Assembly (NCBI GenBank): GCA_049999725.1
Contig: JBNGIS010028367.1
Location: 1-34,842 of the forward strand
DNA length: 34,842 bases
Direction: 5' to 3'
Source: Haplomitrium mnioides
Taxonomy: Eukaryota > Marchantiophyta > Haplomitriopsida > Calobryales
Both the position numbers and the translations under genes were made by a program. The notes beneath the pieces are model-generated. The model had not been told where the DNA came from, made no database searches, and was given only the letters and a program-made list of their open reading frames with translations. Below, piece by piece: positions 8,955-19,490 of this stretch (positions are counted from its first letter, which is position 1; each line of letters opens with the position of its first letter).

Positions 8955-10770
8955 TATACCACTAACCTGGCTATATCCATAGCTGAAGACACACTCCCCT
9001 CCATTGCGGTTGGTCTCTCCATATCTCTAGAAGCCTGAGTGGGATGCATGGAAGTAATCCTAACCAAATAAGTCAACTCAAATGACTGTGGAAGCTTTAC
9101 ATGTTGGTGAGCATCCCTCCTTTGAGGATCTGACTCCACTACTGCTCCCCTAGGCTCAAGAGCCTTTCCTGCTACTCTAGTCACCGCCGCAGGCATTTCA
9201 ACGTGGGTTGTCCTACACATAAACCCCATGCCAACAAATCCTCCATTAAGTCCATATGAAGTAGAAGCTTTAGCTTCAGAGTTGGGCCTCACATGTGCTC
9301 TAGTCATGGCAGCTAATTGTTCCTCCAACTATGCAATTCTAGCATCCTTTGGATCCACAATAGCGGTTCAAGCACCTACCCTAGCTCGCCCAACTGGTGA
9401 TGCTCGTCGGCCACAACCACCTTGCCCACTTTTGCTTTGCTCACTTGTGCAAGCTCCTCCTCGTTGCAGCTCCGGGTGAAGGGAAAAACACCTATCCCTA
9501 GTGTGACCCGTAACTCCACAGTGGTCACATTGTTGCTGGTCAACTACACTTGCTTCTCTACAACGCAATGCTCTTGGCTTCTTTGTCTTTGGAAACTACT
9601 TTTGCAAATGGTCTCCACCATATATCCAACAACCTAACTGCTGACTTGCATAAGATGGCAATGCCTTTTGGCCCTTCCATGGTACAAGCTGTGAGATAAA
9701 ACCAATAGTTAAAACCAATGTAGGTAGAGACGTAGATTTTGGCACTTCCTTTTGAAAACCAATAGTTACTACTCTCTCATTCATCATATTGAGCTCAATA
9801 TGTTGTGACAGTATGAACACAATAGCTAGAGTGGGATCATAATCCTTGAGAAGGGTGGCATCTCTCACTCTCCTTCTCAAATCTCTATCAAGAATGGCAT
9901 ACAAGAATTGGACAACTTGAGCCTCTGTCAGCCTCTTTGTGACATTAATGAGCCTTCTCATCCTTGTGTAGGCTTCTCTCAAACTCTCTCTAGTCTTGCA
10001 TTGGAGCTCTTGAAGACTCTATAGCTTATCAGTCCTCACGCTCTAGTAATTCTGTCTCAACAACTCAAAAAAATCAACCACTTGGTTGAACACTCTTTGC
10101 TGCAATGACTGGAACATGTGTACTAAGAACTCCTCTTGTCCATGAAGCACTAATGCTATGGCAATGCCATTAGAAGATGCAGCATGAGCTGTAGGGTAAT
10201 GGGCACTTGGCCTTCTACCATAGGTAATGAAGACTTAATTGGGTGACCAATATTGTCTCCAATCCTCCATCTTAGTCAAATGGGTCCATCAGAGTTCATG
10301 AAAGTCATGAATGGGTAGCCTTTCTAACTGTTTAAACAAACCCTTCCATGCCATGAAAGGTGTAAACAAAACAGTACTCCACAATGTTTGCAAATCACAC
10401 CACGTGTCAAACTTTTGGATGAAATCATCCAGATCAATAGTGCCTACTGCACCAAAGAATCTTATTGGCCCAATAGTGGCTCCATACATCTCATCCATAT
10501 CCCACAACAAAAGGGAATGTACTTGAGTGCCAGAAAGAGTTTCCTCCTCTTCGTCTGATGTATGGTCACTTGCTAACTATTAAGTCACTCCTATTGTAGG
10601 TCGAAACTGTATGGCAATGCGTGTGACTCCGTATCACAACCTTCCACTCCTTGGCTACATGTTGACCTCCACTCAGCTGAACTCACCCACAACTCACATG
10701 TTGTGTTGTTGCCACTCAACTACTTGCTCATCAAGTTGGCTGATATGCGCAAATCGGTATAATTGACCAT
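8955..10770 (-). pseudogene. Gag with a CCHC zinc knuckle (methyltransferase element)
   Basis: The first plausible Met is at 10768-10770 (MVNYTDLRIS). The capsid region shows FFGAVGTIDLDDFIQKFDTW (about 10460-10400), then SLREAYTRMRRLINVTKRLT and VQFLYAILDRDLRRRVRDAT (about 9990-9860). The knuckle is CDHCGVTGHTRDRC at 9488-9529, an exact CX2CX4HX4C. The C-terminal part (LEEQLAAMTRAHVRP onward, 9328-8955) is open and Ala/Arg-rich. Gag forms the virus-like particle and binds RNA. Frames are broken by several stops and frameshifts, but long pieces of 128 and 124 codons survive. Confidence 0.8.
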
Positions 10771-10829
10771 TTCTTCTTCTCTGAACAAGGTATACTTTTT
10801 TTTCCAATCCTAGTTGGTTGGTCTTCTTC

Positions 10830-11084
10830 TCAACCTAGGGAAATAATTGAAAACAAATCAAAACAAAACACTTTTCCTCTTCTCCTGAGCATTGCAAACC
10901 GATTTTTGGTTTTTTGCAAACAATTGTTCAGACTTTCTTGCTTCACTTCAGCAAAAAACTGGGCTTCCAGATAGCCTGCGCCCTGGAATGTGTTTGTGGA
11001 CTTTCCCACCACTATTGCATAGCTTAGCGGAGGGTCTGGTTCAACCTTTTTTGGTTTAAGAAATTCTGTAATTTTCACCGACAA
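10830..11084 (-). other. Open frame upstream of gag, function unknown
   Basis: 84 codons from Met to stop, just upstream of gag on the same strand. It contains a Lys/Pro start (MSVKITEFLKPKKVEPDPP), a hydrophobic LSYAIVVG segment and a basic KTKNRFAMLRRRGKVF end. I recognise no family. It could be the N-terminal part of gag, a small leader ORF, or chance. The basic patch is compatible with nucleic-acid binding. Confidence 0.25.
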
Positions 11085-13540
11085 TTCTATTTTTGATCTA
11101 GTTGGAGTTCAATTACCCTTGTTTTGTGTTGCAAATAGACTTCTGGCAACGAGCTCTTCAAAAACTCTCACCTGCAAACAAATTATTGTGCTTTTCAAGG
11201 TCAGACTAAGTCTACCTTGTCAGCTCAAAACATAGCAATTCCCTTCTAGAGTACTTTGTCCTGGCCCTTCTATTCTTTATTTTCAAACATGGTCTTTTCC
11301 CATTGTAGGCCAAAACAAGTTTAGTTCAACTTAGATAAGAGGATTTAATTTTTAGAGTTTAGAGGTTCTTTGTCATATTTTGAAGTTCTCAAACCCTGAT
11401 CTTGCTTCGGAACAAAATGTATAGTGCTTTTAGATCAAGCACTTCTCCAATGAACACTGCCCAAGGTTCTCAACCTTGCAAACCCACTTGCCCTCAATAA
11501 CAAATCGAACAATGACAAAACCTAGACCATGAACTGTGCATTAGTTCAATTGGCCTTCAACTCGATAAAGGTCCTATGATTTGGAAATTTTGCCCTACAA
11601 CTTTTCAACAAATCTGTTTGGCCCAACAAATTCCTCTAATCGGAATGCTCTTTAGGGAAATGGCACTATATGGGCAAGACCTACATACATCGTATCTGCT
11701 CACAGCTAGACCTACGGCCTCCTCTGCAAAATGCTTCTTCAATCTCTGCTTGAAAATCAAGGAATCCTTTGCCCTTCTTGCAAAAATCTGTAAGGCCTCA
11801 ATTATAAACAAAAACTCTGTTTTATTCTGGTCGCCAATGTATCCAGCACTGAGACTACTCTTAAGAGTTCACTTTAGTATTGCACAAAACTCCGTGACAA
11901 GAATCAATCTTGCTAGCAACTCATCAAATATATGTCTATCTCTGCTTGAGCATATGTCAACATTTCTATGAAATTCGACTTTGTTGTAGTTATTGTCTAA
12001 AATTGAATCTGATGGGACAGCCAATGATCTCTTGCAGCAATTCCTAATGCTGGGAATTCTGGCTGAGTACTTCTCAGACCTCCTTTGAGTTCTTCAACAA
12101 CAGCAAATCAATAGCAGCAGCAGACAACCGCCTCCTGAAGAATGCAAGACAATTGTGACTGCTCTTCCTTGAGCGATAAGATGCACTGCCATATGATTAT
12201 AGCAACAAGAATCCCTTTGCTGCAAAACAAAAATCTGCAAGGGTACTCTTCTTTCTTGCATATCAAATTGTTTCATGTAGCCGTGCTCTTGAAATTCCAA
12301 CAGCCCATGCTTGAAACACGCTTCTTCCAGTGAACCCTCTACAAGGACTATCTAAAGTAGTGCTCTACAAAAAAGATTGTTGGCAGCCCTTCATTTTTTT
12401 CTCGATCAAAGGTGTGCGCCCTCTTCTAATTACTTGATGAAAAATAGAGAGACACAAAATGTTTAGCCCACAAAAATGTTGCCTCAACAAATGACTTTCT
12501 ACTCTCAAAACATCATCCACTCACGCAAATGTTGTAGCTCTCAACACAAAATTCATTTCCCACAGCTTTGCAAATGTGTGCAGCACAACTTTCTCCCTTC
12601 TCTCAACAAACTCTGAACAGCTCGAGGACGGGCTAGCAAGAGCCCTACTCAATGAAGAAATCAGAAAAACAGTTGTGTCGACAATTTGCACCACTCTTCA
12701 ACAAAATCCCGGCGTTTTTTGCAATGTGGATTGTCTTGCAAGCCCCTAAATTTTGTTTCTCAACCTCTGCAACCCTTTGACGATTCTTTTTGCCTCTGAA
12801 GATAGAATGTTGCCTAAAGAGATGACTGCCACTACTCGATCGACACCAGAGCAGCAAGGGCTGCTCACTGAACTCGCTTTCTAACTCGATGAACAAACTG
12901 AACTGAAAAGCTGCCCACGATACTTTCCAAATTGCAGCTTGTCTTCTGCAAATTTTGAGCTGCAATGTTGCTTGATGAATCCTCGTGATGCTCAACGAAT
13001 CCTGCAGGCGTTTACTTGTCCTTTGCAGCAAAATCGAAGAGCTGTTCAACGATTTTCAGAGATTTCTCCCCTTTGACAAAAAATGCCTTGGACGCCAATC
13101 CCTGAAATGAAAGCAGATTGATCGAGGCCTCTTTCGATTGATCTTGCTCACCCTTGCTATTCTGCTCTACGGCAAATTTTGAGCAACCAGAAAACAAACG
13201 ATGGAGCAACGTGATGAAGGATCTACAAGGGCCTTGCTCGACAAAAATTCTGCACCTCAAAAACTCTACACCTTGACACACAAATCAGGCCTCTTTGACA
13301 AGTCAGCTGCAACACCTTGCAATAAACTCTTGAGAAACGAACAAAAACGTGAAATCTCTAAATCGGGTTTCTCCCTCCACTCGACTCCCAAATGTTGCCT
13401 TCGAATGAGCTCCTACGACTCAAGAACCAGCACCCAAACATGATGAATAAGGGGAAATTTGTGGTTTTTTTTTTGTATGATGCTTCAACGAAAATATCTG
13501 CACCCAAATCTGCTTGATGGAAAATACTTCAAAAATCTGT

Positions 13541-13596
13541 GCTCATGGGTTGTTTGATCAAAATTAGAGCTCATGGGTTGTTCAATCAAAATTAGA
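13541..13596 (+). repeat. 28-bp tandem duplication
   Basis: Two adjacent 28-bp units (13541-13568 and 13569-13596) starting GCTCATGGGTTGTT and ending CAAAATTAGA differ at only two positions. The second runs into AGAGCAGCAAGGGCTGCTC, a block also found at about 12847. Confidence 0.85.
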
Positions 13597-13975
13597 GCAG
13601 CAAGGGCTGCTCTCTAAACTTGCTTTCCAAAACCTCAAACACCTGCAAAAAAACACCTATGAATCCACCAACAAAAAAACCATGTTGCTTGATGTTAGGG
13701 AAAATTTGAGCCACCAAAGGAATCACAATGTTACTTCATGTATTCTTCTTGAAAATCTTTTTGACGAATCATCCACACAAGCTCAATTCTTCACCAACAA
13801 AGGAACTTTGCACACAATGAACATAAATTTTTGCAGAGCTTCTTCGCGAATTCACAACACAAATCTGGGAAGAAACTGCGCAATCCAAGCTACAATAGAT
13901 GTCCTCAAATCTTTTAATCAAATTTGTCACTCGCAATTCAAGATACCGTGGATGCTCCAGAGTCTTTTGATGTGT

Positions 13976-14225
13976 TTTTATCAAGTGATAACTTCTTAAG
14001 AAATTCAAATGTTGATCTTTATGATATCAGAACGAGCGCAACTTTGCTTCCAAGGAATCCACACTTGTCCAATAACTGCAATACCTCAACTCTTCTCTTG
14101 GTTCATACAAAGTAACATTGAAAGATAGCCTTTCGATGAGAATATATGGCCTTGTATACTTATACACAAAAAGACAAAATACTCAAAATACTTTTAAATA
14201 TAAATCGACATGGAATGGTGTAACA
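13976..14225 (-). repeat. Probable start of the 5' LTR of the methyltransferase element
   Basis: On the minus strand this begins TGTTACACCATTCC at 14225 and matches 1389-1140 for about 250 bases. The plus strand contains TGCAATACCTCAACTCTTCT and CTTGGTTCATAC, shared with the left copy. Divergence between copies looks like 20-25 percent by eye, indicating an old insertion. Similarity stops abruptly at 13976. Confidence 0.55.
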
Positions 14226-14260
14226 ATGCCAACAACAATAAGAATGTTATCAATTAGAAA
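14226..14260 (+). pseudogene. Resumed 3' tip of chromovirus A coding region
   Basis: ATGCCAACAACAATAAG continues the frame left at 1010. The same position in element C reads ACCAACAATAATGAGAAC after the chromodomain helix. A stop soon follows (ATCAATTAG), as in element B (ATCATCAACTAG). Confidence 0.5.
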
Positions 14261-14907
14261 GTGATGATTATATAATAGAATGAATATTAGATTGTGAAAT
14301 TTAGAGAAGAGTGACAAAAGTGGTAGTGACTTCTTAAATGTAGTGGGATGTTTGAAAATGATAGTAACCACCAAATGTGGTAGGATTTTTTAAAGTGATA
14401 GTGACTTCCAAATAGGGTTTAGAAATAAGATTACTTCTAGGTTAGAGAATGTGGTAAGCAAATGGGTTATTGTAACACTACATATATACATCACATACCC
14501 AAGTTAGCGTAAGTACAAGAAGTAGTGCACAAAGAGACTTCAAACCTATTAGGTAAGAGATGTCTAACAAGGTCCTCTTTCTTCTTTATAAACTCAATAG
14601 AAAGAAAGTCACTTATATAGCTTGAAGGTCATTGGTTCTTTCTTAAACATTTTCTGATTGGATCACCCTTTACTTTAATTTTTTATTCTACCACATGTCT
14701 TTATCTATGAACCTTCTATTCAATTTTAGTTCTTTTTCTCAAATGTGCTCTTATCTTAAACCTTATATATTTCTTTAATTCTTTGCATGTCATGTGTTCT
14801 TATCCTCTTCTAAATTAGGCTTCTAGACTTTCTATTTCACTTCAACTCATTGACTTTTTCTCTTTGTGTTATGTGTCATTCTCTCTATAGTAGTGATCAT
14901 TTTAGAT
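14261..14907. other. No gene; probable chromovirus A 3' non-coding or LTR debris
   Basis: AT-rich, with repeated phrases such as AGTGATAGTGACTTC and GTGGTAG(G)AT. A TGTAACACTACATATATACA stretch at about 14473 could be an LTR edge. No open frame shows a domain. Confidence 0.3.
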
Positions 14908-15880
14908 CACTAGAAGAAAGCAACATTCTATATGACGAACATAATGACACAAAATTTTATATCAAAGCATATGTGTATATACAACATTTGTGTCCCCATC
15001 ATTTTAAACAGTGATGTAAAATGTCAATGGTGATTTTGGATAGATCGAAATGAAGTAGTGCTCATAATGACCAAAAAACAACACCATAAAAAAAGATGTA
15101 ATTTCACTATTTACAGTCATCAATAGTAGTCGTAACTAATCACAAACTAACATTTGGCACCACAACAAGTGTTGCATTTTGGTTATTTTAGACATCATCC
15201 TAAATGACATCCTCTAGTAGCCAATGACAAATGAACACATTGCATCATTTGAATTTAAATTTTTGGTCCTTTAAGACACGACTAAAATAACCACTAGTAC
15301 ATTGCAATGGGAGAATGACATGTGGTATGTTGTAGAGCAATGATTGGATGTCGTATGTCATAGCAAGGAGCAATGAAGAGAGGACATATATCATGTAGAT
15401 GACCAATAACAATATAATAGATGTCATGTTGAAGATCAATAAATGGTTGATACTTGTCATGTTGACAAGATCGCAAAGATCATTTGAAATATGGTCTAAG
15501 TAACTATAATGACAACCTATAAATGTATGACATGTGGCTAGAGTGGTGGTCGTTTTGAACATGACCAAAATGACAAAATATAATGGGATCATTTTGGACA
15601 ATCAAAATATTTGTCATTTAAGACAAATTTAATGACTTATAAGAAGTGCCATATTTAAGACAACTTACCAATATATGATATATAGTTGGAGATTGTGGTC
15701 ATTTTGGACATGAAAAAAGTGACTCAGTAAATCGCATTCATTTTAGGCTATCAAGTCACTCATCATTTAGGATAGTCTTAATTACCCATAAATTTGGGTC
15801 ATATAGAACTAATTCATAATACTATTTTCATGTGGAACTAATGAATTTTTTATTTTCATATAGGACTAATCGTTATTTTC
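14908..15880. mobile_element. Possible CACTA-type DNA transposon end with subterminal repeats
   Basis: CACTAGAAGAAAG at 14908 resembles a CACTA-superfamily terminus. Downstream, short variants of a roughly 13-bp motif (GTCATTTTGGACA) recur in both orientations: about 15186 (ATTTTAGACATC then CCTAAATGAC), 15551-15571, 15584, 15612, 15692, 15737 and 15765. Clustered, inverted subterminal motifs are typical of CACTA elements, where the transposase binds. No transposase frame and no second terminus is seen, so this is at best a fragment or a non-autonomous copy. Confidence 0.35.
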
Positions 15881-15889
15881 TAAGATCCT

Positions 15890-16245
15890 ATAATGTCTTA
15901 AATCAATGTTGCAAACACAAAGTAACAACACACAAAATTTATATTTGTAGCTAATTTGTAATTGCTTCAATGTTGCAAATAGAGAAAATATAGACTTTGC
16001 ATATTGTTGGCTATCCATTTGCATAAGTAATCTTATCCTACTTCAACCTTAAAAGTGCATTATACCACTTCACTAAAAGTAGCTTCAAAGATTATTTGTA
16101 ATCTTTGAAGCTACTTTTAGTGAAGTGGTATAATGCACTTTTAGGTTAAAAGATTTCAACCTTATATATGACATTTGACTATCTCTTTCACTCATTTTTA
16201 TTTTCTTATAAATACCCCAACATTATGCTTATACTATTACATGAA
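15890..16245 (-). repeat. LTR fragment related to chromoviruses B and C, reversed
   Basis: The right edge (16245) reads, on the minus strand, TGTAATAGTATAAGCATAAT, then a TATTTATAAG box. This matches the start of C's 5' LTR (TGTAGTGGTACAAGCATG... TATTTATAAG at 25107 downward). Inside is the family U3 motif AGTGAAGTGGTATAATGCAC. It sits head to head with the plus-oriented LTR of element B. Confidence 0.45.
16051..16142. repeat. Perfect inverted repeat, 44-bp arms, 4-base loop
   Basis: Arms 16051-16094 and 16099-16142 are exact reverse complements around TTTG. Beyond them, pairing continues with one single-base slip (AACCTT against AGGTT). Each arm is one copy of the U3 motif seen in elements B and C (TTAGTGAAGTGGTATAATGC). 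The perfect arms contrast with 20 percent or more divergence among other copies of this motif, so the inversion or fold-back is recent. Confidence 0.95.
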
Positions 16246-16743
16246 AAAAAAACACAAGAATAAAGTTTGTGTGTTGTTGGTGACTAGTTTGCAACATTGA
16301 AGAAAATAGACTTTTCATATTGTTGGCTATGCAGGTAATCTTTGAATTTAATTTTAGTGAAGTGGTATAGTTCACTTTTAGGGTTGAAGTAGCATAAGAT
16401 TATTTTCTTTTGAAGTTACTTTTAGAGAAGCACAATAAAAATCACTTTTAGGGTTGAAATGGAAGAAGTAACTTGTAAGCAAAGAAAGTAGAATGACACC
16501 TTCTTCTCAAGTATGAATAAAAGAGCTTCATTGCCCAACTCCTCATTCCAAAATTCCTCTCAGTTGGTTTGAGCTTTCACTTGTGTACTCTTTATAAGAT
16601 TGCTCTTCTTGACATTTGGTTGGTTGCTTACCATATTGACATTTGGTTGATTGCTTGCCATATTGATATTTGGCTGATTAACCCTATTAGATTTATCTTT
16701 GAATTGTTACTAATTTTGATTTTTTCTAGTGAGTTCTTTTGCA
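16246..16743 (+). repeat. 5' LTR of chromovirus B
   Basis: The end is set by the primer-binding site: LTR ...TTTTGCA, one base, then TGGTATCAGAGC. Two copies of the U3 motif (AGTGAAGTGGTATAG near 16356; TTACTTTTAGAG near 16415) precede a promoter-like ATGAATAAAAG at about 16513. The R-U5 part (GAGCTTCATTGCCCAACTC onward) matches the LTRs of C at about 20390 and 24820. A triplicated phrase near 16611-16680 (TTGACATTTGGTTGATTGC type) lies in U5. The left edge is approximate. Confidence 0.6.
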
Positions 16744-16744
16744 T

Positions 16745-16756
16745 TGGTATCAGAGC
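16745..16756 (+). other. Primer-binding site of chromovirus B
   Basis: TGGTATCAGAGC is the plant LTR-element site complementary to the 3' end of initiator methionine tRNA, from which minus-strand cDNA synthesis starts. It lies one base after the LTR and 26 bases before the gag Met. Confidence 0.85.
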
Positions 16757-16782
16757 TAAAGCTCTTTTTAGTGGTAAGATGT

Positions 16783-17240
16783 ATGGAGAATCAAGGGAAA
16801 AATGGAGTGGTGATTCAATTAATGCAACAACAAATTGAACATCTTTCTTGCATTTATAGAAGTTCAAATCCAAAAATGAGAAAAAGCATCTTTTTTAGAA
16901 GAAGAGAATCATGATAGGAAAATGGCTCTTGGTGCATTGGAGAATTTCTTGTTCGATTGTGAGCAATACTTCAAAGCTACAAAAATAAGAGAAGATAGTC
17001 CGCAAATTTTATTTGTGGCAAGTCACTTGGAAGGAGTTGCAAAAAATTGGTGGAGATATCAAATAGAGCAAGCACAACATGGATTTGTTGCTCTTATTAG
17101 TTCTTAGTATGAGTTTAAGACTAATTACAGTAAGAAGTTATGTTTTTCAATTTCAAAATACTATTATACAAATTCCCAATATAGGAGAAGGAGAAGCACT
17201 AGATCGCTTGGATGACAATCTATCTTTAGTAAAACTAAAG
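16783..17240 (+). pseudogene. Chromovirus B gag (5' part)
   Basis: Starts MENQGKNGVVIQLMQQQIEH, which is also how C's gag begins (MENQGTSGAVIQVMQQQI). A frameshift later comes ALENFLFDCEQYFKATKI and the capsid helix VASHLEGVAKNWWRYQIEQA, then a stop. This matches the Ty3 capsid region. The remaining gag, protease and most of RT are missing: the sequence passes within about 100 bases into the RT thumb, so roughly 2 kb has been deleted compared with C. Confidence 0.75.
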
Positions 17241-17289
17241 TTGAACATCGTGATCATCTCAAAGAGTATTGCAGAGATTGCAAAATTGG

Positions 17290-18115
17290 AAGTTTTATTT
17301 TATGATATCTAAGTGTGAGTTTTAGAAGCAATAGATGATTCATCTAGAGCATAAAGTGTTTGCGAATGACATCAAGGCAGAGGAAGAAAAAATTAAGGCT
17401 ATTGCAAAGTAGCCAATACCAAATGATGTAAGGGATGTTTGAGCCTTCAATGGATTGACAAGTTTTTATCAATGACTCATCTATTACTATGAGTATATTA
17501 TTGTATCACTTACGGATCTGCTAGGTTTGGAAGCCAAGTTTCAATAGGCTGCTAAAGAGCAAGTGACATTTCAACAACTCAAAGATGTGATCTTTTCTCA
17601 TCCAATTCTAAAACCATATGATTCAAAAGCAGATTGCATAGTTGATTTTGAAGCCTCTAATTTTACTATTGGAGCAGTGTTTCAATAGAAGTTTGGAGAT
17701 GAACTTCAAGCAATTGCTTTCATATCACATCGATTAAATACAGCAAAGAGAAATTATTCTACGATAGATAGAGAACAACTAGCAATGGTTTATACTACCA
17801 GAGTTTGGAGACACTATCTTTTGAAAAACCTATACTTATGTAAATGCACCAATCACAAGCCCTTCTTGCAATCAACTCACCTAGAAAATATGACAAGTCG
17901 TCATCATCAATGGGAGGATCAATTACAACTCTTTGATATCAAGTTGGAGTACAAGCCGAAAAGATTCCACGCCATCCTAAATGCATTGTTGCAAAGATTG
18001 AATCATCTAATGAATACATTGAAGGCAACAAAAGTTAGTATATTGCATCTTTATGAGGCAGCTAGTGCATGTTATTGGCAAAAAACTACAAGAAGATGTC
18101 TTCTTCAATCTTTTT
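17290..18115 (+). pseudogene. Chromovirus B RT thumb and RNase H
   Basis: One frame reads FMISKCEF, then KVFANDIKAEEEKIKAIAK-stop-PIPNDVRDV, then AFNGLTSFYQ and SLTDLLGLEAKF (RT connection region). RNase H follows: DFEASNFTIGAVFQ, ELQAIAFISHRLNTAKRNY, STIDREQLAMVYTTRVWRHY, and the tail LQLFDIKLEYKP. The frame is continuous for about 270 codons, broken only by stops, most at expected Trp or Gln codons. RNase H removes the RNA template during cDNA synthesis. RT palm motifs are absent. Confidence 0.85.
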
Positions 18116-18129
18116 AAGGCATGATTAGT

Positions 18130-19260
18130 GGTAAAAGATAGTGAGTATCATACTTTTTGTATTATGGAGGGTATTCTCTATCGAGGTCATCAAATATATG
18201 TTCCACAAGTTGTTGTGTTTTGTATGGTCTATTTATAAGAAGCACATAACATTCCAATCTTAAAGCATCTTGGAGTTGTTTCAACACACTTAATGGTGGC
18301 CAAACCTAGCTCAAGACATTTATGGTTTTGTTCTTTCTTGTGAAAGTTGTTGGCAAAACAAGGTTTCAAATCAAAAACCAGTTGGACTTCTTTAACCACT
18401 AGCAATTCCTACTGCTCGTTGGGAACATATAAGTTTGGATCTTGTCACTTCACTTCCAATTACGCCTCATGGGTTTACTGCGATTGTGATGTTTGTGAAC
18501 AAGCTTAGCAAGTATACTCATTTACTATCGATGGTGGAAAAATTGGATGCTCCATAATTTGAAAATATTTACTTTGAGATAGTCTTCTACTATCATGGAA
18601 TGCCCAAGGTGTTAATATTTGATAAGGATTTGTAATTCATTAGAAAGTCTTGGAAAAAGTTTTTTAAGCTTTAGATACCAAGCTATTTATATCTAATGCT
18701 TATTATTCTCAAACATATGGTCAAAGAGAGCATTCCAATCTCATTGTGAAGGATATGCTTCAAGTATTTTATCAATGTTTATCATAATGATTGGTTTAGT
18801 TTCTTACTGGTTGTGGAGTTTTTCTACAACAACTCTAAATAAGCAAGTACTAGACTTTCTTCTTTCTTTCTTAATTCAAGTCAACATCCTCTTGTTCCCA
18901 ATAGTTTGCTTTCTTCTTCCTCTTCTAATGTTCTATTATTTCTATACTTTTGTCTTGTTTATCTTCTTCTTTGCAAGATGTTTGCAACCATCTTATTATT
19001 GCTCAAAATAGGCAAAGACACTATGTCAATAAACATCATCATGATTTCTCTTATGTTTTAGATGACCAAGTTTTTCTCTATATGATGATCTTCTCTTGTC
19101 TTTAGGTACTCAAGTCCATAAGTTATCTCCAACTTAGATTGGTCCTTTCTCTATTTCCCAAGTTATTTCTCTCATTGCTGACAAACTTGACATTTCTCTT
19201 TATATAAATATTCATCTTATGCTCAACATATCTAAACTTAAGCCTTTTGTTCTTAGTGTA
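18130..19260 (+). pseudogene. Chromovirus B integrase
   Basis: Parts of the HHCC finger are visible (DIYGFVLSCESCWQNKVSNQ). The core has ARWEHISLDLVTSLPITPHG (first Asp) and TAIVMFVNKLSKYTHLLSM. Then come YYHGMPKVLIFDKDL (second Asp) and, after a frameshift, the VKES/INVYHND helix region in which the catalytic Glu is not clearly kept. The C-terminal tether (LSPTWIGPFSI-like, near 19110-19260) ends with LNISKLKPF. Several frameshifts, no intact ORF. Confidence 0.8.
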
Positions 19261-19299
19261 TCTTCTTTTCCAAATTGTGCTAAAATTCCTCCTCTTGCT

Positions 19300-19485
19300 C
19301 TAATTATTGATGATCATGAAAAATATAAAGTAGCTTGCATTTTGGCAAAACGAGTTATCAAACAACTTCAATATTGGAACACTTCATGATGCTATTCTAG
19401 AGCCTTGTTCTAACTTTAAGAATGCCCAACATGTTATTCAATTGTTTGAAAGTGGTGGTCATGACGAAGATATCATCAACTAGAA
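19300..19485 (+). pseudogene. Chromovirus B chromodomain
   Basis: IDDHEKYKVACILAKRVIKQ is the first chromodomain strand. The middle Trp-rich strand is lost in a small deletion, and the C-terminal helix follows in another frame (NAQHVIQLFESGGHDEDI) before a stop. Same position and order as in A and C. Confidence 0.75.
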
Positions 19486-19490
19486 TGGAA

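Larger units (their letters stand above)
10771..13975 (-). other. Long leader or unassigned part of the methyltransferase element
   Basis: The 3.2 kb between gag and the right LTR-like end has no domain I recognise and no RT motif in any frame I inspected. Contents: an open minus frame at 10830-11084, a 28-bp tandem pair at 13541-13596, and a roughly 35-bp block (AGAGCAGCAAGGGCTGCTC...) present at 12847 and 13594. If the LTR is only about 380 bp, as on the left, this is an unusually long 5' leader or contains another insertion. No primer-binding site was found. Confidence 0.35.
1011..14225 (-). mobile_element. Methyltransferase-bearing Ty3-like retroelement (whole insertion)
   Basis: Minus-strand order: LTR-like end (14225-13976), long unassigned leader (13975-10771), gag, protease, linker, C5 methyltransferase, integrase, PHD finger, stop (1687), short 3' region, LTR-like end (1389-1011). 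Both LTR-like ends begin TGT(C/T)ACACCATTCC on the minus strand. The flanks join into one chromovirus A frame: TTTAAAAATG on the left and CCAACAACAATAAG on the right match the equivalent place in element C. The target duplication is imperfect (ATGTT left, ATGCC right, consistent with two C-to-T changes). Without the 3.9-kb insertion at 2222-6139, the element is about 9.3 kb. No RT or RNase H was found. Confidence 0.6.

Noticed and set aside
10620-10645. TGTGATACGGAGTC (minus) as a primer-binding site
   Set aside because: Only a loose match to TGGTATCAGAGC, and gag coding (ESHALPYSF/VTRIAIQFRP frames) already extends upstream of it.
12645-13281. Minus frames of 134 and 89 codons
   Set aside because: No recognisable domain, overlapping each other in different frames, and no conserved counterpart in the window.
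13541-13596. CRISPR-like direct repeats
   Set aside because: Two directly adjacent 28-bp units with no spacers, in eukaryotic repeat DNA: a simple tandem duplication.
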